In this document: positions 1 through 8,149 of the stretch, piece after piece | How positions within the stretch are numbered: the first letter of the stretch is position 1 | Layout of the letters: every line of letters starts with the position of its first letter | Origin: Aliamphritea hakodatensis | GTDB taxonomy: Bacteria > Pseudomonadota > Gammaproteobacteria > Pseudomonadales > Balneatricaceae | Assembly (NCBI RefSeq): GCF_024347195.1 | Contig: NZ_AP025281.1 | Span: 4,402,001-4,466,000 of the forward strand | Reading direction: 5' to 3' | DNA: 64,000 bases | Translations under genes and position numbers: made by a program | Notes under the pieces: generated by a model | What the model saw: the letters and a program-made list of their open reading frames with translations, nothing else | What the model was told of the DNA's origin: nothing | Databases searched by the model: none

Positions 1-402
1 TATTCGCCAGACGTCTTTCAGGGCTTCAGTTGAAAGATCAACAAAACGTCGCGCCCGGCAGTTCATTGGCATTTCTTCACGCAAAGCCATAAATCCGGAA
101 TGCATTTCACAACTGATCGCCCGGGCCTGAGCCCGTTTTGCCGGCTCCTGCGGCCAGGCTGCCCCGTTCAGACAGGTGTCATTGATGTATTCACAAATGG
201 CCAGCGAATCCCAGACTTTCACATCGCCATCAATCAGTGCCGGCACCTTCGCCGCCGGTGAAACAGCCTTAATCTGCTCAGCAAATTCAGGGGTTCGTAA
301 TGCCAGACGGCGCTCATCAAACTCAACATTACAGGCTTTCAGCATCAGCCATGGCCGTAAAGACCAGGATGAATAATTTTTGTTTCCGATGATTAATTCC
401 AA
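1..402 (-). CDS. Glutathione S-transferase family protein (partial, 3' end outside window)
   Basis: The 134 visible codons give a thioredoxin-fold N-terminal domain (starts MELIIGNKNYSSWSLRPWL, with the GST hallmark VPALIDGD near residue 60 and the DSLAICEYI segment near residue 75), followed by the start of the alpha-helical C-terminal domain. GSTs of this kind are cytosolic and conjugate or bind glutathione; the substrate cannot be told. I start it at a TTG because an AGAGG Shine-Dalgarno lies 7 nt upstream and the family N-terminus begins exactly there; no ATG fits in that frame. It lies 35 nt downstream of a second GST gene on the same strand, so the two are probably co-transcribed. The gene continues past the left edge. 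Confidence 0.85.
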   Translation of the reverse strand, partial: MELIIGNKNYSSWSLRPWLMLKACNVEFDERRLALRTPEFAEQIKAVSPAAKVPALIDGDVKVWDSLAICEYINDTCLNGAAWPQEPAKRAQARAISCEMHSGFMALREEMPMNCRARRFVDLSTEALKDVWRI

Positions 403-437
403 AATACATCCTCTTGTATCATGTGCGCATTGCGCAT

Positions 438-1034
438 TTATGCCATAGGAAAATAATTCTGTTGCGTCTGAATGCGCCCTATCCATGCCTGAATTGCCGG
501 ATATCCGGACAAATCAAAGCCGCCTTCCCCCGCCACATGGGTATAGGCATACAGCGCAATGTCAGCCACCGAGATCTGATCATCCACCAGAAAGCCGGTT
601 TCCTGGAGCTGCTGCTCCATTATCTGCAGTGCCCGGTGACCGCCGGCCTGCTTCGCTTCATACTCTGCGCGCCGGCTTTCCGGCAATCCCAGATAGCGGG
701 CGATAAACCGGGCCACGGCTATACAGGGTTCATGGCTGTACTGTTCAAAAAACATCCACTGCATAATGCTGGCCCGGGCAAAACGGTCTTCCCGCCACAG
801 CGCTGTCCTTTCGGTCAGATAACTCAGGATGGCATTGGACTCTGACAGATAACGGCCATCGTCCAGTTCCAGTAACGGAATCTTGCCATTAGGATTCTTC
901 TTCAGAAATTCAGGGGTGTGGGTCTGGCCTTGCAGAATATCCACAGCGACCCATTCATATTCAAGCCCCAGTAACGCCGCCGTCAGTAAAACTTTATAGC
1001 AGTTACCTGACTGCGCATCGCCATAAATCTTCAC
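438..1034 (-). CDS. Glutathione S-transferase family protein
   Basis: Complete 198-residue GST. The thioredoxin-like N-terminal domain carries NPNGKIPLLELDDG (around 50-63) and the glutathione-contact SESNAILSYL; the helical C-terminal domain has VADIALYAY near 155. A much longer open frame extends upstream, but the family N-terminus (VKIYGDAQSGNCYKV) begins at a GTG preceded by AAAGGAGGGGG, an excellent ribosome site, so the extension is rejected. The gene is divergent from a LysR regulator whose start lies 162 bp away, the usual arrangement for a LysR-controlled target. It is followed closely by the partial GST. Physiological substrate unknown. Confidence 0.9.
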   Translation of the reverse strand: MKIYGDAQSGNCYKVLLTAALLGLEYEWVAVDILQGQTHTPEFLKKNPNGKIPLLELDDGRYLSESNAILSYLTERTALWREDRFARASIMQWMFFEQYSHEPCIAVARFIARYLGLPESRRAEYEAKQAGGHRALQIMEQQLQETGFLVDDQISVADIALYAYTHVAGEGGFDLSGYPAIQAWIGRIQTQQNYFPMA

Positions 1035-1196
1035 AATTTCCCCCTCCTTTCCTTTCCCGGTTAGATGTCCGCCGGCCGTGTGCTCACTGGGTGTACCGGG
1101 CAGCGCATCTTTCATCCGGCTATTCTGGCCGCTTGCATTTACCGCCACCAGCGAATAGTTTTGATGCCTCCCATTCTGATTGCTAATGAATACCTT

Positions 1197-2048
1197 ATGG
1201 ACATTGATGCATTGCGCAGCTTCATCGCCTTCGTGGATACCGGCAGTTTTACCCGGGCGGCGAAACAGATCTTCCGCACCCAGGGTGCTGTCAGCATGCA
1301 GATGAAAAAACTCGAGGAAGAAACCGGACGTTGTCTGTTTACAAAAGATGGCCGTAATCTCAGCCTGACAGATGATGGCCGAAAACTGGTGAGCTACGCG
1401 CGGCGAATTCTGGCCCTGCATGATGAAGCGCTGGGAGAGTTTTCCCTCACCGCCGGAATGCCGCCGTTACGCATCGGCTGTCCGGACGATTATGCACAGG
1501 AAATTTTTCCTGATCTGGTCACAATGCTGCTGGAAGAATACCCTCACCTGCAGATTCGTCTGCTGTGTGATAACAGCAGCGGCCTGCGACAGGCACTGGA
1601 TCAGGGCAAGCTGGACCTGGCCATTCTGACCCGGGCACCGGATAAGGAAGAAGGCTATCTGTTGCGTCACGATCACGGAATCTGGGTACATGCAGGCTTT
1701 CCTGAGTTACAGCACCGGCCGGTACTGCCGCTGGTGCTGTATGAGGCGGACTGTAAGTTCCATTCCAGTGCGGTGGACGGGCTGGAAAAGCAGGGGCAGC
1801 GCTTTCAGGTCCTTTGTGCGTCCAGCAGTGCGACAGCAATCAAAAGCCTGTTACGCCGTGGTATAGGGATCGGGGCGCTGGCGTCTTCTACCGTAGATGC
1901 CGGGCTGGAAGCCTGCACCCGTTCAGACCTGCCAACCCTGCCGATGGTCGATATCGTACTGGCGGTTGCCCCAACACCCCATCCACTGGTCGGCACATCG
2001 ATGGCCCGGAAACTCAGCCAAAAAATGCTCAGCCAGAGGGCAAGCTGA
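1197..2048 (+). CDS. LysR family transcriptional regulator
   Basis: 283 residues. The N-terminal winged helix-turn-helix is clear: MDIDALRSFIAFVDTGSFTR, then AAKQIFRTQGAVSMQMKKLE, the typical LysR recognition helix region (about residues 1-60). The remainder is the periplasmic-binding-like co-inducer domain (about 85-280), with LRIGCPDDYA at its start and GIGIGAL in the second lobe. The start is chosen at the family N-terminus; the open frame continues upstream but encodes nothing LysR-like. It is transcribed divergently from the GST pair, which it probably regulates from the 162-bp shared intergenic region. The effector cannot be predicted. Confidence 0.92.
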   Translation: MDIDALRSFIAFVDTGSFTRAAKQIFRTQGAVSMQMKKLEEETGRCLFTKDGRNLSLTDDGRKLVSYARRILALHDEALGEFSLTAGMPPLRIGCPDDYAQEIFPDLVTMLLEEYPHLQIRLLCDNSSGLRQALDQGKLDLAILTRAPDKEEGYLLRHDHGIWVHAGFPELQHRPVLPLVLYEADCKFHSSAVDGLEKQGQRFQVLCASSSATAIKSLLRRGIGIGALASSTVDAGLEACTRSDLPTLPMVDIVLAVAPTPHPLVGTSMARKLSQKMLSQRAS

Positions 2049-2176
2049 AGGCTTCTTTCTCCGGTTGCGCCAGCAATGACGTCAATTGCGACATGACTAC
2101 CCAAAGTGACGAAGTAATCCGTTCCTTGCCCTTGCTACTGCTTAGCTCCTCAGCATAAAGTCCCCAAACCAAAGTC

Positions 2177-2202
2177 TAATACGTGCTACATAAAAACGAT
2201 AA
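2177..2202 (+). promoter_or_regulatory. Possible sigma-28 (FliA) promoter upstream of the chemoreceptor
   Basis: A TAAT box, a 14-nt spacer and AACGATAA resemble the FliA consensus (TAAA, about 15 nt, GCCGATAA), and chemoreceptor genes are common FliA targets. The match is imperfect at both boxes and lies about 90 nt before the start codon. Confidence 0.3.
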
Positions 2203-2289
2203 GCTGCCGGTCTTTCTTTGGGGATTCACTTCGGAAAATGCATTTCACAATGCCGCATAATAATTAGATGTCTGCTCAGGAGTAGTCTG

Positions 2290-4239
2290 ATGCCAATTCG
2301 CAGTCAGTTTATTTTAGCCTTACTCATAAGTATCGTGATTCCGGTCGCCTGTATCACTACACTTGCCATATTTGAATTCAGAAAAAGTGCCGTCGGTAAC
2401 TTTGAGCAAGCCAGCCTGAGCGAAATACGTCAGGTAGATAATGCTTTCAGCCTTTACCTGAACGGTTTAGCCGAAGATGTTGCTTACCTGGCGAAAAAGC
2501 CCGAACTGCTCCAGCTGGACGGCAGCGCTGCTAAATACATTGATAAAGCAGCGGCGCAGATGACGCCATTGCAGAACGGTGAGAAAGAAGCGGCAACATT
2601 CCGCTTATTTGATACCTTCGGTCAGGCCCGTCCTGATCTTACTTACGTGTTTCTGGGCCTGAGTGACGGCGCCTATATTCAGTGGCCAAGCGGTAAAAAC
2701 GGCCAGAACTATGACCCGCGCAAACGCCCCTGGTATGCCTCAGGCGAAGCCGCCAACGGACGGATCATCCGTGCCCCCGCGTATAAGGATATCGTCACCG
2801 GTGCCCCACTGGTGGACTATCTGGTGAAATTCAAAGCAGCAGACGGTCTTACCGGTGTTGTCGGCGTCGATGTCACCCTGGATAAACTGACCGAGATGCT
2901 CAAACAGGTTAAGTTCGGTCAGTCCGGTTATGTCATGATGATTGAAGATACCGGCACCATTCTGGCAGACCCTTCAAACCCGGATAACAACTTCAAGCCG
3001 GTCAGCGAACTGGGCGACTCGTTTACCCGCCAGATCAGTGCTGAAGGTATTTCCGAAGTGGAAATTAATGGTCAGAACTGGTTTGCTACCGTGTACGTTT
3101 CACCCACACTGGGCTGGAAGTTTGTGGGTCTGGTACCTGAAGGCGAAGTATTTGCCGTGATTGACGAACTGGCCGGCCTGATCCTGCTGATGAGCCTGGT
3201 ACTGGTGGCCATTTTTGTTGCATTTGCCGCCTGGTTTGCCAACCGGATTACCAAGCCGATGCAGATCATCACCACCGGCTTACAGGAAATCGCCAGCGGT
3301 GAAGGTGACCTGACCCGCCGGCTGGATATTAAGGGCAAAAATGAATCTGCCCAGATGGCCGCCGCGTTCAACAGTTTTGTTGAGACCATCAGCACTCTGA
3401 TCAGTGAAATAAAGTCCAATGCCAATCAGGTAGGCAGCTTTGCTCAGGAAGCGAATGAAGTTTCCACTGAGGTCAGCCAGGTCGCCACTCAGCAATCCCG
3501 CTCGATCGAAGGGGTTTCCACCGCTTTCTATGAAATGGTAACGGCCTCCAATGAGGTGGCTCAGCACTGTACCCTGACCGCGGATGCTGCAAACAACAGC
3601 CAGCAACAGGTAGAAGAAGGCCGTAAGCTGATCGTGAATACCTCCACACTGGTAAATGAGCTGGAAGCCATTATTGTCGACTCGAACCAGGCGATGTCTG
3701 AACTGGCAGATGAATCCCGCAACATCACCAGCATTCTGGAAACCATCCGCGGCATTGCCGGCCAGACCAACCTGCTGGCCCTCAACGCAGCCATTGAGGC
3801 GGCCCGTGCCGGTGAAAGTGGCCGTGGCTTTGCGGTTGTGGCCGACGAAGTACGCACGCTGGCTCAGCGGACCTCGGAATCCACCGAAGAGATTGATACC
3901 CTGATCACCAGCCTGACACAGCGGACCCAGGTGGTTTCTGAAAAGCTTTCCAGCAGTCTGGAAGGTTCGAAGCAAACGGTCGAAACCACTCAGCAAACTA
4001 AATCGGTCTTTGAGGCGATTGAACAGTCGGTGGACAGTATCCGTGATCTGGCCACACAGATTGCGTCTGCAGCCGAAGAACAGAACCTGGTCACCGAGGA
4101 AATCAACAAGAACATTCATGATCTGAATGATGAAGCCTGCCGGGCTCAGGGAATCGCAGAAGACTCCCGCCAGACGTCCGATAAGATGAATGAAATTTCC
4201 ACTGACCTGAACACCCTGGTCGGGCGGTTTAAGACCTGA
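2290..4239 (+). CDS. Methyl-accepting chemotaxis protein with periplasmic Cache sensor
   Basis: 649 residues with the full chemoreceptor layout: transmembrane helix 1 (about 6-30), a periplasmic dCache-type sensor (about 35-285, including DPRKRPWY and the second-subdomain GVVGVDVTLD), transmembrane helix 2 (about 293-318), HAMP (about 318-370) and the cytoplasmic coiled coil. The signalling tip is highly conserved (GQTNLLALNAAIEAARAGE, then GRGFAVVADEVRTLA, around 485-530). dCache domains commonly bind amino acids or other small acids, but the ligand cannot be told here. An in-frame ATG 72 nt upstream exists, but the chosen start has an AGGAG about 9 nt ahead and begins right at the first membrane helix. 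No C-terminal CheR-binding pentapeptide is visible. It would signal through CheW/CheA, which are not in this window. Confidence 0.95.
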   Translation: MPIRSQFILALLISIVIPVACITTLAIFEFRKSAVGNFEQASLSEIRQVDNAFSLYLNGLAEDVAYLAKKPELLQLDGSAAKYIDKAAAQMTPLQNGEKEAATFRLFDTFGQARPDLTYVFLGLSDGAYIQWPSGKNGQNYDPRKRPWYASGEAANGRIIRAPAYKDIVTGAPLVDYLVKFKAADGLTGVVGVDVTLDKLTEMLKQVKFGQSGYVMMIEDTGTILADPSNPDNNFKPVSELGDSFTRQISAEGISEVEINGQNWFATVYVSPTLGWKFVGLVPEGEVFAVIDELAGLILLMSLVLVAIFVAFAAWFANRITKPMQIITTGLQEIASGEGDLTRRLDIKGKNESAQMAAAFNSFVETISTLISEIKSNANQVGSFAQEANEVSTEVSQVATQQSRSIEGVSTAFYEMVTASNEVAQHCTLTADAANNSQQQVEEGRKLIVNTSTLVNELEAIIVDSNQAMSELADESRNITSILETIRGIAGQTNLLALNAAIEAARAGESGRGFAVVADEVRTLAQRTSESTEEIDTLITSLTQRTQVVSEKLSSSLEGSKQTVETTQQTKSVFEAIEQSVDSIRDLATQIASAAEEQNLVTEEINKNIHDLNDEACRAQGIAEDSRQTSDKMNEISTDLNTLVGRFKT

Positions 4240-4255
4240 TCAGCCAGTGATGGCC

Positions 4256-4298
4256 GGCGGTAAGGTTACTTATGCGTCACCTTACCGCCAATAATTTT
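4256..4298 (+). terminator. Rho-independent terminator of the chemoreceptor gene
   Basis: An 11-bp stem, GGCGGTAAGGT paired with ACCTTACCGCC, is followed by AATAATTTT. It lies 16 nt after the chemoreceptor stop. The hairpin overlaps the last codons and stop of the convergent zinc-ribbon gene. Confidence 0.7.
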
Positions 4299-4517
4299 AT
4301 ACGCTGGCACACCGCGAATCAGAGTTTCCCGGGCAAAAGGAATGCCGCAGCCGGGGCACTGACAGGCCACCTCGGTATAATCGGCAACAATCCGCTCCAC
4401 AAAGCACTTAACCAGCGCACCTTTCCCCCCTTTACGGTACCGGAATAACGGTGCCCGGCACTTGGCACAATAGATATCCACCGCCTTTTCCGGCAGTTTT
4501 TTGTTTGGCTTAGCCAT
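4266..4517 (-). CDS. Small zinc-ribbon-like hypothetical protein
   Basis: 83 residues with two cysteine pairs, CAKC at about residue 18 and CQCPGC at about 53, spaced as in a zinc ribbon, and many basic residues (MAKPNKKLPEK at the N-terminus, KGGKGALVKC in the middle). It has no signal peptide or membrane segment, so it is probably a cytosolic metal-bound or nucleic-acid-binding protein. I do not recognise a named family. It converges on the chemoreceptor gene, and its 3' end forms part of that gene's terminator hairpin. Codon use fits the surrounding genome. Confidence 0.75.
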   Translation of the reverse strand: MAKPNKKLPEKAVDIYCAKCRAPLFRYRKGGKGALVKCFVERIVADYTEVACQCPGCGIPFARETLIRGVPAYKIIGGKVTHK

Positions 4518-4594
4518 GCATCACCCGGTTATTAATCGTCCATACGCCTTCACCGCCACCGGCTATAACAGCATGGGTTATCGCCGGAAAAAGG

Positions 4595-5743
4595 TCAGGG
4601 AATCGTCCGGTAAATTTCATCAGACGCGCCTAATAATAACAGCGGTGGCTGATAGCCCACCAGCTCAGCACTCTTCAGATTCACCGCCATTCTTACCGGC
4701 TCAACAAACAACTGGGATAACTGGTTAGGTTTTGCACCGTTAAAGATCTTCCCCAGAGTCATGGCATGAAAATCACCCACCGCCCGGTGACCGGCCTGGG
4801 AAATACTCATCAGGATGCCCTGCCGCACTTCCCGGCCGCCGTTCTGGGAAAATGTCGGGATTTTATGCCGGTTCACAATAGAGATCAGCCTGGGCAGGCT
4901 GTTATCAGTAATCCCCCCCTGGGTGGTGACATAAATCGCATCGGTGTTCTGCACCAGGGTGTTAAAACAGTCAATCACACTGGCTTCAGCCTGCCGGGTA
5001 TCACTGATATCGCTATGGGTGTAACAGGGAACCAGTGTAAAACCGCGGCGCTTTGCCAACTGCTGTGCTTCACTCCAGCCGGCATAGCTGCGCCCGGCAT
5101 CACTGTCTTCCAGCGCGATGCCTAAACGCCGGAATCCCACCAGATCATGAAATACCCGTAACTGGCGTAAGTACCGGTCCGGATCAACCCGGGCGTGAAC
5201 ATGATCAAAGCCGGAATCATCAACGCTTTTAACAATGCCGGCAGAGATCGGGTTACTGGCTGAAATAATTAACGTATTGGTGGCATGACGACTGTTGGCC
5301 AGATCCTGCCCGGCCCAGGTACCGGCGGCAATCATCAGATCAATATCCTGTTGCTCACGCAAACGGGCAAGCACAGTCTGTTGCACGGTTTTCCGCTGGC
5401 CGTCATCCCAGCCGGCGCTGTAATGGGCATCGGCTACAAACTGGATATAACGGCCACTGGCTTCTTCACTGAGCCAGCGCCACAGGTCCGCGGTTTGCTC
5501 CCCTGAGGTTTCCGGTAACGGCCGGGGCTCCAGCCAGCCCCTCTTCATCATGGCTCTGATGGTCGCTGTAAAAATTTTCCGGTAGTAAATGTATTCACCA
5601 CCTTCAAGATACCCTATACGCCAGGGTTTACCCTTATTCGTCGCCGGTGCGGATGAAAAGTCTGGAAGTGTACTGGCTGCCACCGGGCCGCATATAAACA
5701 GAATGCTGCCCAATAGCAGTGTGATAAAAGTCCGGATCAGCAT
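4595..5743 (-). CDS. Periplasmic binding protein, ABC_sub_bind-like, orphan
   Basis: 382 residues. An N-terminal signal peptide (about 1-23, ending VAASTLP) is followed by a two-lobe periplasmic-binding fold resembling the ABC_sub_bind (PF04392) group: WRIGYLEGGEYIYYRK at the first strand, a DLMIAAGTWAGQDLA loop near 150, ISASNPISAGI, and YVTTQGGITDN in the second lobe. No permease or ATPase gene is adjacent, so it may deliver a ligand to a sensor rather than a transporter; the nearby chemoreceptor is one conceivable partner, which is inference only. Its fold resembles the binding protein of the TonB/kinase unit at 10.4 kb. Ligand unknown. Confidence 0.75.
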   Translation of the reverse strand: MLIRTFITLLLGSILFICGPVAASTLPDFSSAPATNKGKPWRIGYLEGGEYIYYRKIFTATIRAMMKRGWLEPRPLPETSGEQTADLWRWLSEEASGRYIQFVADAHYSAGWDDGQRKTVQQTVLARLREQQDIDLMIAAGTWAGQDLANSRHATNTLIISASNPISAGIVKSVDDSGFDHVHARVDPDRYLRQLRVFHDLVGFRRLGIALEDSDAGRSYAGWSEAQQLAKRRGFTLVPCYTHSDISDTRQAEASVIDCFNTLVQNTDAIYVTTQGGITDNSLPRLISIVNRHKIPTFSQNGGREVRQGILMSISQAGHRAVGDFHAMTLGKIFNGAKPNQLSQLFVEPVRMAVNLKSAELVGYQPPLLLLGASDEIYRTIP

Positions 5744-6019
5744 GGACCTGCCCTCTCAAAAATCGGTATATCATGGTCCTTGCGCGGGCACTGTGTGCCT
5801 CTGTTTTGCCATCCTGTTCACTGGCTGTTGATATCAGTCTCTGATAACCGGGACAACCTTACTGCACCTCCGGTGACACTGCGTCTGTCTGTTTATCCGT
5901 CAGCCTTTTCTGACCGCCGGTTAACAAAGCAACACAGTTCTCAATTCCAGTATAGGCAAGCATATAGTGACGGCGTAGAATAGCAGCAAAATTATTACCC
6001 AAACCAGTGAATTCCTGCC

Positions 6020-6631
6020 ATGACCATCGAAAGTGCCATCAGCTTCTTCATTGCCATTTTTATTTTTGGCATTACACCGGGCCCCGGCATTTTCGCGATT
6101 CTGGCCAAGGCAATGGTTCAGGGTGGCCGCGCCTGCTTCCTGCTGGCGCTGGGAATGACGATCAGCGATATCTGCTATCTGATTCTCGCCTGCATGGGCC
6201 TGGCAACCATTGCTGAACACTGGGGAGAGGTATTTACGGTGATCCGCTGGGTCGGCGCAGGGTATCTGCTGTATCTGGGCTATAAACTCTTTACCAGCCC
6301 GGTGAGCAAGGCTGACAGCGAAGACGTACGCAGTAACCGCAGTGGCGATTTTCTGCAGGGCTTTCTGATTTCAGCCTCTAACCCTAAGGTTATTCTGTTT
6401 TATATTGCGTTTCTGCCCACCTTTATGGATCTGCAAAGCTTGCAGGTAACCGATATCGCACTGGCATCCGTTCTGACATTATTTGCCCTGATGGCCGGGC
6501 TGATGCTGATCGCTCACAGCGCACACTGGGCCAGTGCAAAACTGAAATCCGCACGGGCTCAGCAAAACCTTAACCGCAGTGCCGGCAGCATTATGATGGG
6601 GGCTGGCGTATATCTGATCGCCAGCCGCTGA
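6020..6631 (+). CDS. LysE/RhtB family amino-acid exporter
   Basis: 203 residues, almost entirely hydrophobic with about six membrane helices. The diagnostic family motif near the N-terminus, FGITPGPGIFAILAKAMVQG, is followed by GMTISDICYL; the central SNPKVILFYIAFLPTF (around 122-137) is the second LysE signature. Members export amino acids such as lysine, homoserine or threonine through the inner membrane by proton exchange; the specific substrate cannot be inferred. It stands 58 bp upstream of rlmG on the same strand. Confidence 0.92.
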   Translation: MTIESAISFFIAIFIFGITPGPGIFAILAKAMVQGGRACFLLALGMTISDICYLILACMGLATIAEHWGEVFTVIRWVGAGYLLYLGYKLFTSPVSKADSEDVRSNRSGDFLQGFLISASNPKVILFYIAFLPTFMDLQSLQVTDIALASVLTLFALMAGLMLIAHSAHWASAKLKSARAQQNLNRSAGSIMMGAGVYLIASR

Positions 6632-6689
6632 AATCAGCACGTATCCCGTCTGTTACTTTTACGCTGCAACCCTTGAACAGGCTTAATTC

Positions 6690-7844
6690 ATGAACCAACT
6701 GCATGCTCCGCAGGGCGACTTCACCCTTAACCGTTATCCCGTCCGGGCCAAAGAGACGCTGCGCGCATGGGACGCAGCGGATGAATATATTTTGCAGAAC
6801 ATCGCCGACGCGCAAGCCAGCGGGGAGGCATTTCAAAACGTACTGATCATCAATGACAGTTGCGGTGCTCTTGCCACCGCACTCGCGCCAATGCGGCCGG
6901 TGATTATGAGCGATTCATTCGTTTCTCATCAGGCGATCCGGCACAACTTGCAAAGCAACTGGCCGGAGAAAGTCCCGCTGCACCTGACCGACTGCCTGCA
7001 ATCACCGGCTGAATATTTCCCGGCCACCGAAGCACCCGCAGATCTGGTAATACTGAAGATCACCAAAAGTCTGGCCCAGCTGGAAGATCAGTTACACCGG
7101 CTGCGCCCTTTAATGGGAGAGAACACCCGGGTGTTGGCAGCAGGCATGGTCAAAGCCATTCATACCTCCACCCTGGAACTGTTCGAAAAAATCATTGGCC
7201 CTACCCATACTTCACTGGCAAAGAAAAAGGCCCGCCTGATTCACTGCCAGCCGGATCTGTCATTGTCACCGGCCCCGAATCCGTTTCCTAAGGCCTTACC
7301 GCTGCCGGAACACCGTCTGGACATCATTAATCACGCCAGCGTATTCTCCCGGGACAAACTGGATATAGGTACCCGGTTCTTTCTGGATAATATGCCTGCC
7401 AGTGACGCACCAAAACAGATCATAGATTTAGGCTGCGGCAATGGTTTACTGGGGATAGCGGCGGCCGGCAGCCACCCGAATGCCACCCTGACCATGGTGG
7501 ATGAGTCCTTTATGGCAGTGGCATCCGCCGAACGGAACTTCACTTTTAATCACCCTGACCGGACAGCACACTTTCAGGTCACCGACTGCCTCACCGGCAT
7601 TGCTGACAACAGTGCTGACCTGATCCTCAATAACCCGCCTTTTCATCAGCAAAATACCATTGGCGACTTTATCGCAGTGCAAATGTTTAAAGATGCCAAA
7701 CGCACCCTGAAAACCGGCGGCGAACTGCTGGTGATCGGCAATCGTCATTTAGGTTATCACGTAACGCTGAAGCGGCTGTTCGGTAACTGCACAACGCAGG
7801 CCAGCAATAAAAAATTTGTCATCCTGCGCTGTATTAAACGCTAA
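6690..7844 (+). CDS. rlmG: 23S rRNA (guanine-1835-N2)-methyltransferase RlmG
   Basis: 384 residues, close to the usual RlmG length. It has the family's duplicated architecture: a degenerate methyltransferase-like N-terminal half (LRAWDAADEYILQNIADA, LIINDSCGALATAL) and an active C-terminal half with the SAM motif DLGCGNGLLGIAA at about 246 and the catalytic NNPPFHQQ at about 314. The segments STLELFEKIIGPT and NHASVFSRDKLDIGTRFF match the pattern I recall for E. coli RlmG (YgjO) rather than RsmC. It uses SAM to methylate G1835 of 23S rRNA in the cytoplasm. Probably constitutive; it may share a transcript with the LysE gene. Confidence 0.93.
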   Translation: MNQLHAPQGDFTLNRYPVRAKETLRAWDAADEYILQNIADAQASGEAFQNVLIINDSCGALATALAPMRPVIMSDSFVSHQAIRHNLQSNWPEKVPLHLTDCLQSPAEYFPATEAPADLVILKITKSLAQLEDQLHRLRPLMGENTRVLAAGMVKAIHTSTLELFEKIIGPTHTSLAKKKARLIHCQPDLSLSPAPNPFPKALPLPEHRLDIINHASVFSRDKLDIGTRFFLDNMPASDAPKQIIDLGCGNGLLGIAAAGSHPNATLTMVDESFMAVASAERNFTFNHPDRTAHFQVTDCLTGIADNSADLILNNPPFHQQNTIGDFIAVQMFKDAKRTLKTGGELLVIGNRHLGYHVTLKRLFGNCTTQASNKKFVILRCIKR

Positions 7845-8149
7845 GCCCGAACACCAAACGGCGACAACGCCCTGAAACACAAGGCATTGGCGGTAATATC
7901 GACGCTAAAAATAATACTGCCAACTGAGTTAATAGCAGTTATTATGTACACTGAAGCACGCAGTTTGCGCAGACAAATACCAGCCAGGTTATTGTGAAAG
8001 CCGGGAAAGCCCGGATCAGAAACTCAGCCTGTCGGGCCGGACCAGACACAAAAAGTGTATGCGTATCAACGCCACTTCGGCCACCCCGAGAAGTCTGAAC
8101 CCTGAGATGAAAACAGAACGTTATTATTTGCCTTAACAGCCGGACCGCT
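7845..8149. other. Intergenic region with the presumed promoter/leader of the TonB receptor unit
   Basis: 305 bp without a gene. It holds a short GC-rich inverted repeat (CCGGG, 4-nt loop, CCCGG near 8004) and an AAGTG/CACTT pair at about 8050-8075, so a structured leader is possible. I compared it with cobalamin and TPP riboswitch cores, because it precedes a TonB receptor, and saw no convincing match. No clear Fur box was seen. Confidence 0.4.

Noticed and set aside
1035..1421. Long N-terminal extension of the second GST frame
   Set aside because: The GST fold starts exactly at the GTG with a strong AAAGGAGGGGG site; the extension overlaps the divergent LysR gene and resembles no protein.
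3280..4119. 279-codon open frame antisense to the chemoreceptor
   Set aside because: It mirrors the strongly conserved MCP signalling domain; composition is that of a shadow frame and it has no ribosome site or recognisable domain.
7845..8149. Cobalamin or TPP riboswitch in front of the TonB receptor
   Set aside because: A GCCACT and a CTGAGA-like string occur, but the remaining conserved boxes and their order are missing. A covariance-model search would settle it.
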